This document shows positions 1-9,494 of a stretch of 64,000 bases of DNA, in pieces. The DNA is taken from contig JACPFT010000020.1 in NCBI GenBank assembly GCA_016182845.1, positions 62,001-126,000 of the forward strand, given 5' to 3'. Origin of the DNA: Gammaproteobacteria bacterium. GTDB taxonomy: Bacteria; Pseudomonadota; Gammaproteobacteria; Enterobacterales; Permianibacteraceae. The position numbers were made by a program, and so were the translations under genes. The notes beneath the pieces are model-generated. The model was given only the letters and a program-made list of their open reading frames with translations. It was not told the origin of the DNA and ran no database searches. Position 1 is the stretch's first letter. The number at the start of each line of letters is the position of its first letter.

Positions 1-1660
1 AAACCTAGGCGTGCACCTACTAGCGACCCTGGCTCTCATGTTGTTCGCGAACCGCTTGCTTCACCTTTACTCCTACCATCCAACCAACCAGGAATCATCC
101 TATAAACCGGATATTCCTCTGATATGCCTACTACTTGGAGCACTCTGGGGCCTACACCCGTTGAATTTAAGCAGCGTGCTATACATTGTTCAGCGCATGG
201 CCAGCTTGGCCGCCATGTTCAGTTTCCTTGCTCTAGCAAGTTATTGCCATGGTAGACTTTGTCAGTTGCGAGCCCAGCGCGGCTGGCCCTTTCTGATACT
301 CAGCCTCATCGTTTTATATCCACTGGCAATCTTTTCGAAAGAAAATGTGGTTGTCTTGCCACTTATAATGCCGACCATAGAATGCCTCCTACTTCCTCAG
401 CGATGGCAACAAACACTAAAGTGGATACGACAACACCGAATAATGTTATGGCTCGCGCTCGCCCTTCCCGTGGCATTCTGCCTGTGGCATATGGACTATG
501 TATTGAACGGCTACGTCTCACGCCCTTTTACGCTCGAAGAGCGCATACTGACAGAGAGCCGGGCGCTTTGGTTTTATCTTCAGCAAATCGCTCTGCCGAA
601 TATTTCCCAGCTCTACTTATTCCATGATGACTTCTCCACTTCAAAAGGAATACTTTCGCCACTGACGACGCTAACTTCGCTTATAGCATGGTGCATTACT
701 TTCCTTGGCATTTGGATGCTTCGCCGCAAACATCCTCTAGCAGCATTTTCCATCCTCTTTTTCCTTATCGGTCACTTAATCGAATCCACCATATTCGCAT
801 TGGAGTTGGTTCATGAGCATCGGAATTACTTCCCCTCTTTTGGCCCATTGTTACTACTTAGCGTGGCGCTAACAACACTTTGCAAAGACAAAATCGGAGG
901 CAAAGCGCGAATCACCGTTATAGCCCTATTTATTGCCTTTCTGGCTCACAGCACATGGACAAGGGCGAATGCCTGGTCGAGCTGGCCGCGCCTGGCGGCA
1001 ACAGAACTGACTCTGGCCCCCAGCTCGGCTGGCAGCAACTACGAAATTGGCCGCGTTTATTTCGCAAAAACCGTCCTCGAAGGAAAGCATAATTACTATA
1101 ATCTGGCGCGAGAACACTTACTAAAATCATCCATGCTGGACCCCAACATGGTGCTTGGCATGCTTGCTGTATTGCGCTTAGATGCGGCAATGCAAAAAAC
1201 TGAAGATAAGAATCTTCTGAAACAGTTGCTCACTCGCTTGCAGACTCAAACAGCTACTGCCGCAACCGTCCAGCACGTCAACCAACTGTTGGCTTGCCAT
1301 ATAAAGCAAAATTGCGAAGTATCTTCATCAAGCATTCTGAGCATCCATCAAGCTCTACTAAAAAACCCGAGTCTACGCGGGCGCGCATTAGCGGTCACCC
1401 TTTCAAATTTGGCACTATTAGCCCTGGAAGAATCTAATCAAAACCTAGCGTTAGCCTACACAGAGCTGGCATTGGACAACTACCGCGACGACGCGGGAAT
1501 TTGGCTTTCTTCCATATATGTGTCAACGGTCGCAAACAAGCCGGATAGAGCAAGAATCCTTGCCAAGAACTTTCTTGAACTTCCTGCGTCATTGGGCCAA
1601 GAGGCGTACACCCGTCAAATTCTAAATCAGGGGCCCGGAACAAGGAAAAATAATGAATAA
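1..1660 (+). CDS. TMTC-like multi-spanning membrane protein with C-terminal TPR-like region (5' end outside window)
   Basis: The frame is open to the left edge, so the true start lies upstream; an internal GTG at 11 is not the natural start. The visible 550 or so residues begin with hydrophobic segments and the motif HPLNLSSVLYIVQRMASLAA. That motif resembles the conserved His-Pro/Tyr-Ile-Val-Gln-Arg loop of bacterial TMTC-like GT-C proteins. Several transmembrane segments run to about residue 310, followed by a helical region with TPR-like spacing. Family members are thought to transfer sugars from lipid-linked donors to proteins or glycans on the outer face of the inner membrane. The next gene (GT2) overlaps its stop by 8 nt and could make such a donor. 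The N-terminal catalytic acidic residues are not in the window, so activity cannot be judged. An O-antigen ligase or polymerase role is an alternative. Confidence 0.65.
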   Translation, partial: NLGVHLLATLALMLFANRLLHLYSYHPTNQESSYKPDIPLICLLLGALWGLHPLNLSSVLYIVQRMASLAAMFSFLALASYCHGRLCQLRAQRGWPFLILSLIVLYPLAIFSKENVVVLPLIMPTIECLLLPQRWQQTLKWIRQHRIMLWLALALPVAFCLWHMDYVLNGYVSRPFTLEERILTESRALWFYLQQIALPNISQLYLFHDDFSTSKGILSPLTTLTSLIAWCITFLGIWMLRRKHPLAAFSILFFLIGHLIESTIFALELVHEHRNYFPSFGPLLLLSVALTTLCKDKIGGKARITVIALFIAFLAHSTWTRANAWSSWPRLAATELTLAPSSAGSNYEIGRVYFAKTVLEGKHNYYNLAREHLLKSSMLDPNMVLGMLAVLRLDAAMQKTEDKNLLKQLLTRLQTQTATAATVQHVNQLLACHIKQNCEVSSSSILSIHQALLKNPSLRGRALAVTLSNLALLALEESNQNLALAYTELALDNYRDDAGIWLSSIYVSTVANKPDRARILAKNFLELPASLGQEAYTRQILNQGPGTRKNNE

Positions 1661-2570
1661 ACTAAGCATTGTTATCCCTGCGAGAAATGAATCCAGCGGA
1701 TTAAGCATGTTGCTACCGAATTTGCGAGAAGCGTTCCCTCAAGAGGAAATCATTATCGTCAATGATGGATCAACGGACAATACCGCGGACACCGCAGAAC
1801 AGTATGGAGCAAAAGTGATCAATCATCCATACAGCATGGGTAACGGCGCAGCGATTAAAACAGGAGCACGAGCCGCTACCGGCGACACGATTGCCTTCTT
1901 GGATGCAGATGGCCAACACGCTGCAGCAGATCTTGAACAATTGCTGCGCAAACATCAAGACGGCTACGATATGGTTGTCGGCGCTCGTAAGTGGAGCGGT
2001 CAAGCAAGTATGCACAGGGGGCTGGCCAACGAATTCTACAATCGCTTCGCCAGTTGGATGGTCGGCGCACCAATCCCAGACTTAACCTCAGGAATGCGGA
2101 TTGTCGACGCTAGGAAATTTCGTGAATTCCTATCACTGCTACCAAATGGATTCTCTTACCCAACAACAATTACCATGGCTTTTTTTCGGGCCGGATACAC
2201 GATTCGCTACTTCCCCATTCACGTAAGCAAGCGAGAGGGAAAAAGCCACATACGACTATTTCGCGATGGGTTACGCTTTTTATTAATCATCATGAAAGTT
2301 GGAACATTATACTCACCATTGAAGCTATTCACTCCAATCAGCTTTTTTTTCTTCAGCCTCGCATCCCTGCATTATCTAAATACTTACGTGGATGGCAATC
2401 GTTTCACCAACATGAGCGCCCTGCTCTATGTAACGTCGGTTTTGGTATTCCTAATCGGCCTCGTTTCTGAACAAATCACGAATCTACTATTCCTTCACAG
2501 CGCACAAACCCAACAGATACGGCGAGAGCAACAAGACACTCGCAACCAGAATCTAGGCAGTAACGAGTGA
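1653..2570 (+). CDS. GT2 glycosyltransferase, polyprenyl-phosphate sugar synthase-like
   Basis: A 305-residue protein with a GT-A fold start (SIVIPARNE, then NDGSTDNT) and a metal-binding DAD at about residues 84-86. This is the pattern of dolichyl/undecaprenyl-phosphate mannose or glucose synthases. Two C-terminal hydrophobic segments (about residues 225-245 and 255-280) anchor it in the membrane. Enzymes of this type move a sugar from a nucleotide donor to a polyprenyl phosphate. Its ATG at 1653 overlaps the end of the TMTC-like gene, suggesting translational coupling and a donor-acceptor pair. The sugar is unknown. A GT2 acting directly on a growing glycan is possible. Base composition is AT-richer than in the pil and dcw genes. 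Confidence 0.8.
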   Translation: MNKLSIVIPARNESSGLSMLLPNLREAFPQEEIIIVNDGSTDNTADTAEQYGAKVINHPYSMGNGAAIKTGARAATGDTIAFLDADGQHAAADLEQLLRKHQDGYDMVVGARKWSGQASMHRGLANEFYNRFASWMVGAPIPDLTSGMRIVDARKFREFLSLLPNGFSYPTTITMAFFRAGYTIRYFPIHVSKREGKSHIRLFRDGLRFLLIIMKVGTLYSPLKLFTPISFFFFSLASLHYLNTYVDGNRFTNMSALLYVTSVLVFLIGLVSEQITNLLFLHSAQTQQIRREQQDTRNQNLGSNE

Positions 2571-2593
2571 AAAGCATCGCAACCTGGCATAAG

Positions 2594-2606
2594 CCCCCCC
2601 CCCCCC
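2594..2606. repeat. Homopolymer tract of 13 C
   Basis: An uninterrupted run of thirteen C residues lies in the 115-bp gap between the GT2 gene and the tagD-like gene, about 80 bp upstream of the tagD start. Such runs slip readily in replication. When placed near a promoter they can vary expression, as in known phase-variable surface genes. No clear -35/-10 pair was recognised around it, so a role is inferred only. A sequencing or assembly length error is also possible. Confidence 0.95.
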
Positions 2607-2685
2607 GCAAGCCTCAAGGGGACGTAGCGCTATCGAGTTCACGGCAAAATGCCACAGCACCAAACTTTTCGCATACGGAGGTCTC

Positions 2686-3075
2686 ATGAGGCGCGTCATA
2701 ACTTTTGGCACCTTTGATGTCTTTCACATAGGTCATCTGAGCATTTTGGAGCGCGCCGCTAAACTCGGCGAATACCTCATAGTTGGAGTTTCAACCGACG
2801 AGCTAAATGTTGCAAAAAAGCAACGCCCCCCAATTTACCCACAAGACGAGCGCATGGCCATCATTCGCGCCCTACATTGCGTAGATGAGGTGTTTTACGA
2901 GGAATCCTTGGACAGGAAACGAGAATACATCAAAGCCTATCAAGCAGACATATTGGTGATGGGTGATGATTGGCTAGGGCGCTTTGATGAGCACAAAGAT
3001 ATCTGCCATGTAGTCTATCTACCTCGCACTCCGGCCATTTCTACAACTGTAGTAATTGAAAAGATTCGCCGATAA
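2686..3075 (+). CDS. tagD: Glycerol-3-phosphate cytidylyltransferase-like protein (TagD family)
   Basis: A 129-residue single-domain nucleotidyltransferase, the usual length of TagD. It has the HxGH active-site motif (HIGH, residues 14-17) after GTFDVF and the C-terminal RTPAISTT (from residue 114), matching the family RTxGISTT signature except Ala for Gly. TagD makes CDP-glycerol from CTP and sn-glycerol 3-phosphate in the cytosol. ATG at 2686 follows GGAGG at 2677-2681. The TagB/TagF-like gene at 4309 would use CDP-glycerol, so together they imply a glycerophosphate-containing surface glycan. Related cytidylyltransferases act on other substrates such as phosphoethanolamine or heptose phosphate, so substrate choice is inferred from context. 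Confidence 0.82.
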   Translation: MRRVITFGTFDVFHIGHLSILERAAKLGEYLIVGVSTDELNVAKKQRPPIYPQDERMAIIRALHCVDEVFYEESLDRKREYIKAYQADILVMGDDWLGRFDEHKDICHVVYLPRTPAISTTVVIEKIRR

Positions 3076-3077
3076 AC

Positions 3078-4322
3078 ATGTCTATGCGAAAAACTGTCCT
3101 TCTGGCGAGTATAGGAATGGCATTCCGCGTAGGGATACAGGCGGCGTCATTGGTTGTATTGGCCCGCATGTTTGGGCCGGCTGATTATGGGCTACTTTCC
3201 GCATTGGTTGCGCTCGCCGGAATTTTGACACCATTCTCAGGGCTTGGTCTTGAAGCGATTTTGATTCGCGATGTGGCGCGCGCACCCGAAAACTTCCGAG
3301 TCAGTTGGGGGCAAACCTTGGGCGTCATTGCCATTACAGGAACCCTACTGTCTCTGTTCCTGTTGGGGATAGCCAGCCTAGTATTACCCCCAACGCTTTC
3401 GCCCGCACTTATAATAATTATAGCTTTTGCTGACCTCGTGCTCGGCAAGCTTGTCGATAGCAGCGCAAAGGCATTCCAAGCTCAAAATTGCGCTGCAATC
3501 GCCGCCTGGATACCTTCGCTTACCGCTTTAGTGCGCTTAACTGGATTATTGCTGCTCTGGATTTCGCCAAAAACGCCAACCCTGATGGATTGGGCAGTAA
3601 TCTACTGGATAGGAAGCTTATTGCCTTCTGCCGCGCTTATTTTATTTCTAAGCCGTCGATTCGGTGGGCCAAAATGGTCTAGCATGGGTTTGAATGCTGC
3701 CATACGCTCTGGCGGCTATTTCTCACTAAATACTAGCGCGGATCGGACCAATAATGAGCTGGATAAGGTCCTGCTAGCGCACCTCTCACAAGCCGAAGTT
3801 GCTGGCTACTATGCGCTAGCCTATCGCTGCCTTACCATGGCCTGTGTACCGATCCACGCTTTGCTCCTATCGACTTACGCAAACTTCTTTGTACACGGAA
3901 CGCAAGGATTAAGCGCAACATGGAACTATGCTCGCAGACTGTTGCCACGGGCGTTTGTGATGACCCTTTGGCTCGCGCTGATTCTACTCGTTGCAGCCCC
4001 TCTACTTCCTATAGTGTTTGGAGGTGACTTCGCAGAGAGCGCGTTTGTACTACAATACCTACCGTTGGTAATGCCGCTATTGCTGCTCCGTTACCTTGCA
4101 GGCCATGTATTGGGAGGCTGTGGATATGAACGCCACCGCGCCATAGCCCTAATCATCGCCGCGACACTAAATTTCGCGCTGAACATATGGATGATTCCAT
4201 TGTATGGCTGGAAAGCCTCCCTGATCGCCACCTTGACCTCTGAGTTATGGTTATGCATCAGTCTCTACTCCATAATTTTTTACTTTATGCATAACGAGCC
4301 GACCTGCAATGTGGCGACTTGA
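3078..4322 (+). CDS. Wzx-type polysaccharide flippase (MATE/MVF-like fold)
   Basis: A 414-residue protein made of about 12 hydrophobic segments, starting two bases after the tagD stop. The N-terminal run with [16 protein letters not shown] is typical of oligosaccharide flippases (polysaccharide synthesis / RfbX group). These flip undecaprenyl-diphosphate-linked repeat units across the inner membrane. The next gene starts inside its last codons (14-nt overlap), so the two are coupled. A Wzx protein implies a lipid-linked oligosaccharide made by the surrounding transferases. No obvious Wzy polymerase lies in the window unless the truncated first gene has that role. Confidence 0.85.
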   Translation: MSMRKTVLLASIGMAFRVGIQAASLVVLARMFGPADYGLLSALVALAGILTPFSGLGLEAILIRDVARAPENFRVSWGQTLGVIAITGTLLSLFLLGIASLVLPPTLSPALIIIIAFADLVLGKLVDSSAKAFQAQNCAAIAAWIPSLTALVRLTGLLLLWISPKTPTLMDWAVIYWIGSLLPSAALILFLSRRFGGPKWSSMGLNAAIRSGGYFSLNTSADRTNNELDKVLLAHLSQAEVAGYYALAYRCLTMACVPIHALLLSTYANFFVHGTQGLSATWNYARRLLPRAFVMTLWLALILLVAAPLLPIVFGGDFAESAFVLQYLPLVMPLLLLRYLAGHVLGGCGYERHRAIALIIAATLNFALNIWMIPLYGWKASLIATLTSELWLCISLYSIIFYFMHNEPTCNVAT

Positions 4323-5559
4323 GCCTGAACAAAAAGAGGCGTTGCTTCACTTAGTGAAGTGCTCTATTTCTCGCTTGCTAGTGACGCCGCTTACATGGAT
4401 TATCCCACGCGACACCGCGCACTACGTTATTCTCGGTCGAGAAAATGGCTTGTTCGTAGATAATTGCAAGTACTTCTACATATGGCTGCACACTAATCGC
4501 ACCCAAAATGAGAATATCGTTTTTATCACCAAAAAGGAAAAGTTGACGGAGCAAATCAGGCAAGCCGGTGGCAAGGCGGCGCTCTACCCGAGCCTGCCAG
4601 CCTTTTGGCATTTGTTGCGCGCAGGAACCTGGGTCGTGGACACCATGGATTGGCAGAACAACGGGCGCTTGGGTTTTTCCCGTGGCGCGCGCTCGGTCCA
4701 ACTGTGGCATGGTGTGCCGCTAAAGGAAATCGAACTCCCCTTGTATGCGAAGCGACTCGCCCGGCTCAGCCCATGCAAACGCACCATGCTGCAAGCCTAC
4801 AAAGCCATAACCGCACGTTACCGCGAGTGTGACTATCTTGTTTCGACCTCCGCGTTTCTCAGCGAGCAAGCCTTCCGCCCTTGTTTTCATGCCAAAGCCA
4901 TTGTCGCAACCGGCTATCCACGCAATGACATCTTGTTCAATGCGGTGGATTACGACCAAAAACTCATCAACATAAATACCGACAAAGCCGCATTAGAGCA
5001 ATTGCATCAACATCGAGTACAAGGCGGCAAGACCGTGTTATATGCCCCCACATTCAGAAAGGATCGGCACAACCCATTCGAGCAAGGACATATAAATCTC
5101 GCCGCACTGTCACATTTTTCTAGAGAAAACAATCTGTTGTTTGCCATGAAGCTTCACCCTCTAATGCAACACCGATATCGGACAGGGGACACTCCCGGCA
5201 TAATCCATATCGAACCGGCCTCCGACGCCTATCCATTGCTAGCCGAAATCGATGCACTGATTACGGATTACTCTTCCATTTACTTCGATTACCTGCTGCT
5301 CGACCGGCCGGTATTGTTCTACCCCTATGATTTCGAAAGCTATACTACTGACGACCGAGCCTTACTTTTCGAATATGTCGCCATGGCTCCGGGTCCGATA
5401 TGCTTGACCCAACCCCAGCTACTCGGCGCACTGAAAAATTGGCTAGAAAACATGGGCGATGAACATTTTACAGAGCGGCAGCGGGTTCGCCGATTCGTTT
5501 TCGACCACGCCAATGGTAATGCGTCGCGCCGCCTGAAGGACATCATAAGTGCTCCCTGA
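4309..5559 (+). CDS. CDP-glycerol glycerophosphotransferase-like protein (TagB/TagF family)
   Basis: A 416-residue protein with the Glyphos_transf fold: [11 protein letters not shown] near residue 130, KLHPLM with His283, and [12 protein letters not shown] with Asp320 and Ser322-323. The His-Pro and DYSS motifs line the CDP-glycerol site in this family. It adds glycerol phosphate, or another alditol phosphate, to a lipid-linked glycan at the inner face of the membrane. It has no membrane-spanning segment. It overlaps the flippase gene and is overlapped by the next GT4 gene. The TagD-like gene three positions upstream would supply CDP-glycerol. The exact donor (glycerol versus ribitol) is not proven. 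Confidence 0.85.
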   Translation: MWRLEPEQKEALLHLVKCSISRLLVTPLTWIIPRDTAHYVILGRENGLFVDNCKYFYIWLHTNRTQNENIVFITKKEKLTEQIRQAGGKAALYPSLPAFWHLLRAGTWVVDTMDWQNNGRLGFSRGARSVQLWHGVPLKEIELPLYAKRLARLSPCKRTMLQAYKAITARYRECDYLVSTSAFLSEQAFRPCFHAKAIVATGYPRNDILFNAVDYDQKLININTDKAALEQLHQHRVQGGKTVLYAPTFRKDRHNPFEQGHINLAALSHFSRENNLLFAMKLHPLMQHRYRTGDTPGIIHIEPASDAYPLLAEIDALITDYSSIYFDYLLLDRPVLFYPYDFESYTTDDRALLFEYVAMAPGPICLTQPQLLGALKNWLENMGDEHFTERQRVRRFVFDHANGNASRRLKDIISAP

Positions 5560-6556
5560 GTGTGCAGCGGATACTCGAATCTACTCCCCGATAGTGAGCG
5601 GAAGTGGCGTAAGCATCGTACATCGGGAGTTAGCCAATGCCCTAGCGGGTTATCAATTGCGGGAGTTCCCGCCGAACCTGGGCCTATTCCCCCCTCTACT
5701 GAAAGCCTGGCGCGGTCCTGCAACACCGGTAACCCACAGCTTGCCAGATTTGGGCCCTTGGGCGGCCCACCCTGACAGTACATTGATATTGACGTTCCAT
5801 AACTTCTACCTTGATCCGGCCTTCATGGTCACGGCCAGCTTTGCGCAACAGGTGTTCTATCGCAGCATCCTCCAGTTTTCAATCCAACGCGGACTTCAAC
5901 GAGTCAAGGCGGTAACAGCAGTCAGCAATTTCACAGCCGACTGTATACGGACCCGATACGGCCCCCAGCTCCCTCTAACGGTGATTCGCAATGGCATCAA
6001 CGTGGATGTCTTTGCCCCAAAAACACGTCGTGCCGCTGACGTACGCATACTCTTCGCCGGTAACCCCATACGCCGTAAAGGCGTCGAGCATCTTGCCGCC
6101 TTGGCCGATGAATTACCCGAAAATGTTCGCATCTTCTATACCGAAGGACTACGCGACTCCGCCAGGCCACCTCTCAGTACAACTAGCAGATTAAGCGCCG
6201 TTGCTCGGCGCAGCTATGCGGAAATGCCAAGTCTCTATCAGGACATGGATATTCTTTTCTTTCCAACTCAGCGAGAAGGATTTGGGCTTGTCGTCGCAGA
6301 AGCCATGGCATGTGGACTCCCCATTGTAGCGACAGACTGCTCCTCTATACCCGAGCTTGTTGAACACGGGCGCGGCGGTTTCTTATTTGACGCAGGGAAT
6401 AGGCAGCAAATGCGCGAGTTTCTGTTGCGACTGGTGCGCGATCCGGGATTGCGCGCAGAGATGGGCGCCTATAACCGGATGCGCATACTCCAGGATTTTC
6501 GCTTGGAACGCATGCTCAGCGAGTATCGCGAGTTATTCAGTTATTATGGAGCTTGA
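5549..6556 (+). CDS. GT4 family glycosyltransferase
   Basis: A 335-residue GT-B enzyme. The C-terminal half has the retaining GT4 signature [18 protein letters not shown] with the E-x7-E pair, preceded by [10 protein letters not shown] in the donor domain. The N-terminal acceptor domain starts [12 protein letters not shown]. It starts at a GTG (5549) that overlaps the preceding stop by 11 nt. Presumably it adds one sugar to the lipid-linked repeat unit at the cytoplasmic membrane face. Donor and acceptor cannot be told from sequence. Confidence 0.85.
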   Translation: MLPECAADTRIYSPIVSGSGVSIVHRELANALAGYQLREFPPNLGLFPPLLKAWRGPATPVTHSLPDLGPWAAHPDSTLILTFHNFYLDPAFMVTASFAQQVFYRSILQFSIQRGLQRVKAVTAVSNFTADCIRTRYGPQLPLTVIRNGINVDVFAPKTRRAADVRILFAGNPIRRKGVEHLAALADELPENVRIFYTEGLRDSARPPLSTTSRLSAVARRSYAEMPSLYQDMDILFFPTQREGFGLVVAEAMACGLPIVATDCSSIPELVEHGRGGFLFDAGNRQQMREFLLRLVRDPGLRAEMGAYNRMRILQDFRLERMLSEYRELFSYYGA

Positions 6557-6558
6557 GT

Positions 6559-7740
6559 ATGGTGATCAGAGTGCTCATCTCTACATCGACTTATCCGCGT
6601 TGGGAGTCGGACACAGAGCCTGATTTCATTGCTCAACTGGCGCAGCGCCTCGTGGAATGCGGCATGGAGGTCCATGTTCTAGCGCCACATGCGCCGGGCG
6701 CGCAACGGGAAGAGACGTTGCACGGTGTTCACATACACCGCTATCGATACGCCCCGGATTTTTTTGAACACTTGGCCTATGAGAGTGGCATCTTATCGAA
6801 TCTCCGGCATTCCCCCTGGAAGTACGCCTTGGTTCTGCCGTTCTTGTTCAACCAAGCGTGGCAGCTGAGAATACTGATCCGGCGGCTGCACATACAGGTC
6901 GTTCACGCACATTGGCTATTCCCGCAAGGCTTACTGGCCGCATGGATAGCACGACGTTTCCATGTGCCCGTCCTGGTCACTGGTCATGGCAGCGATCTTT
7001 CGGCCCTTAGGGGCACGTTTTTTGCTCGCTTGCACACTTGGACCTTGCAACAAGCGACCCACGCCACGGTAGTCAGCCAAGCGATGCGCAGGAGCTGCCT
7101 ACGTTTGGGAATACCGGCGGAGAAAATATCCGTTCTCCCAATGGGAGTCGATTTCGCCGCTCGTTTTGCAGCAAAAGAATTGACCGTGCGGGACGGCCTA
7201 CTCTTCGTTGGCCGCCTTATACCTGTCAAGGGTTGCGCGATATTGCTGAAAGCCTTTTCGCAGCTATCCAAACTCCACCATGAGCTACGACTAACCATCG
7301 TCGGCGACGGACCCGAACGGCCGGCGCTTGAGCAGTACGTAACCCAACACGCTCTCTCGGGCAAGGTCCGTTTCCTTGGCGCCGTCGCCAACGACAAGCT
7401 AGGGGATTACTACAGGCGAGCATCCATCGTGGTGATGCCGTCGCTGCAAGAGGGACTTGGTCTAGTCGCCGTGGAGGCACTCGGTAGTGGTTGCGCCCTC
7501 GTGGCGCATGACTTACCAGCGCTGAGGGACGTGGTTCGGGATAAGGAAACCGGGCTATTGGTCCCCATAGACGATGCGTCTGCGCTGTACACGGCCATTG
7601 AGTCATTGGTGAACCAGCCATCTCTACGCGAGAGGCTGGCACAAGCAGGCCGCCTAGAGGTACTAAGCCGCTTCGATTGGTCTATTATAAGCGATGGCTA
7701 CAGTGCGATATTATCCGAATTAGTAGACCGAGCCCGGTAG
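6559..7740 (+). CDS. GT4 family glycosyltransferase
   Basis: A protein of about 393 residues with an N-terminal acceptor domain (STYPRWESDTEPDF, then HAHWLFPQG and TGHGSDL) and a C-terminal GT4 donor domain (LLFVGRLIPVKG, EGLGLVAVEALGSG). The nearest stop-overlapping start would be TTG at 6553. GGAG at 6548-6551 sits seven bases before ATG 6559 but only one base before the TTG, so ATG 6559 is chosen. It is the last gene of the glycan cluster; pilB begins 30 bp downstream in the same direction. Sugar specificity is unknown. Confidence 0.85.
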   Translation: MVIRVLISTSTYPRWESDTEPDFIAQLAQRLVECGMEVHVLAPHAPGAQREETLHGVHIHRYRYAPDFFEHLAYESGILSNLRHSPWKYALVLPFLFNQAWQLRILIRRLHIQVVHAHWLFPQGLLAAWIARRFHVPVLVTGHGSDLSALRGTFFARLHTWTLQQATHATVVSQAMRRSCLRLGIPAEKISVLPMGVDFAARFAAKELTVRDGLLFVGRLIPVKGCAILLKAFSQLSKLHHELRLTIVGDGPERPALEQYVTQHALSGKVRFLGAVANDKLGDYYRRASIVVMPSLQEGLGLVAVEALGSGCALVAHDLPALRDVVRDKETGLLVPIDDASALYTAIESLVNQPSLRERLAQAGRLEVLSRFDWSIISDGYSAILSELVDRAR

Positions 7741-7770
7741 CCACCGAGGCACCGAAGTACAGGAACATCA

Positions 7771-9492
7771 ATGTCCACGATTACTCCGAAACTTGCCCTT
7801 AGTGGGCTGACGCGACGCTTAGTAAGCGATGGCTTGCTCTCTGAGGAGGTCGCCCAGGAAGCGCAGACTCAAGCCCAGAAAACAAAGGTTCCTTTGGTTA
7901 GTCATTTGGTTGAACGCCGCATTCTCAGTTCAAAAGACATTGCCAATGCGGCTTCCAGCGAGTTCGGTGTACCCGTATTCGACCTTGACGTGATAGATCC
8001 GGAGAACATCCCAGGGACTATTGTCCAAGAGAAGCTGATCCGCCAGCATCACGCGCTCCCCCTTTTCAGAAGGGGAAATCGCCTCTTCGTTGCGCTTTCC
8101 GATCCCACCAACCTGCAAGCCCTCGATGAGTTCCGTTTCCAAAGTGGTTTAGTTACCGATGGCGTTCTGGTCGAAGAAGACAAGCTCAGCAAGGCCATCG
8201 ACAAATTACTGGACGCCAAGGAAAGTCAGGCACTCAGCAGTTTTGACGACTCAGAACTGGACAACCTGGACATCACCGGTGGCGATGAGCCCGACATCGC
8301 AACAGGCGAGGGAGAAGGCGGCACCGGCGACGACGCCCCCATCGTCCGATTTATCAATAGCTTACTCCTCCAAGCCATCAACAAGGGCGCCTCGGACCTC
8401 CACTTCGAGCCCTACGAGAAGTTCTACCGCGTCCGTTATCGCATCGACGGCATCCTGCACGAGGTCTCCTCGCCGCCCATCAATCTCAAGGACCGCATCG
8501 CCGCGCGCCTCAAGGTCATGTCGCGCCTGGACATCTCCGAGCGGCGCATCCCCCAGGACGGCCGTATCAAGCTAAAGGTATCCAAGAACCGTGCCATCGA
8601 CTTCCGCGTCAGCACCTTGCCCACGCTGTTCGGCGAGAAGGTGGTCATGCGTATCCTCGATCCGTCCAGCGCCAAGCTGGGTATCGACGCCCTGGGCTAT
8701 GAGCCTTTCCAGAAGGAGCAGTTCCTCAAGGCCATCAGCAAGCCTCAGGGCATGGTCCTGGTCACTGGGCCGACCGGCTCCGGTAAGACCGTGTCGCTGT
8801 ACACGGCGGTGAACATCCTCAACCAGCCCGACACCAACATCTCCACGGCGGAGGACCCCGTCGAAATCAACTTGGCGGGCGTCAACCAGGTCAACGTCAA
8901 TCCCAAGGCCGGTCTCAACTTCTCAACGGCCCTGCGCGCCTTCCTGCGTCAGGATCCCGATATCATCCTCGTCGGCGAAGTCCGCGATCTGGAAACGGCC
9001 GAGATCGCCATCAAGGCCGCCCAGACCGGTCATTTGGTGCTCTCGACCCTGCACACCAACTCGGCGCCGGAGACCCTGACCCGTCTGGTGAACATGGGCG
9101 TGGCCCCCTTCAATATCGCCACGACCGTGCATCTGGTCATCGCCCAGCGCCTGGCGCGCCGCCTCTGCACCCACTGCAAACGCCCGGCGAAACTGCCCCC
9201 CGAAGCCTTGGTCAAGGAAGGATTCAAGCCGGAAGAGGTTGATAATCTTAAAATCTTTGAAGCAGTCGGTTGCGATCAGTGTACAAACGGCTATAAAGGG
9301 CGTGTCGGCATCTACGAAGTGATGCCGGTCACGGACGCCATCGGGCGTATCATTATGTCCGGTGGCAATGCCATCGATATCGCCGACCAGGCGCGGATCG
9401 AAGGTTTCCCCGACCTGCGGGCATCCGGCCTGGAAAAGATCCGCCAGGGTATGACCACCCTGGAGGAAATCAACCGAGTGACTCAGGACTGA
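7771..9492 (+). CDS. pilB: Type IV pilus extension ATPase PilB
   Basis: A 573-residue cytoplasmic hexameric ATPase that powers pilin polymerisation. The N-terminal MshEN-like domain (1-150) is followed by the GspE core with Walker A GPTGSGKT at 333-340, a Walker B region LVGEVRD near 400, and a zinc-binding tetracysteine (Cys466, Cys469, Cys501, Cys504). Length fits the family. AGGA precedes the ATG by about seven bases. pilC and pilD follow at once, forming the classic pilBCD operon. The first 450 or so bases are AT-richer than the rest of the gene, resembling the glycan cluster upstream, which hints at a recombination join inside the N-terminal domain. No pilA is visible in the window. Confidence 0.97.
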   Translation: MSTITPKLALSGLTRRLVSDGLLSEEVAQEAQTQAQKTKVPLVSHLVERRILSSKDIANAASSEFGVPVFDLDVIDPENIPGTIVQEKLIRQHHALPLFRRGNRLFVALSDPTNLQALDEFRFQSGLVTDGVLVEEDKLSKAIDKLLDAKESQALSSFDDSELDNLDITGGDEPDIATGEGEGGTGDDAPIVRFINSLLLQAINKGASDLHFEPYEKFYRVRYRIDGILHEVSSPPINLKDRIAARLKVMSRLDISERRIPQDGRIKLKVSKNRAIDFRVSTLPTLFGEKVVMRILDPSSAKLGIDALGYEPFQKEQFLKAISKPQGMVLVTGPTGSGKTVSLYTAVNILNQPDTNISTAEDPVEINLAGVNQVNVNPKAGLNFSTALRAFLRQDPDIILVGEVRDLETAEIAIKAAQTGHLVLSTLHTNSAPETLTRLVNMGVAPFNIATTVHLVIAQRLARRLCTHCKRPAKLPPEALVKEGFKPEEVDNLKIFEAVGCDQCTNGYKGRVGIYEVMPVTDAIGRIIMSGGNAIDIADQARIEGFPDLRASGLEKIRQGMTTLEEINRVTQD

Positions 9493-9494
9493 TT

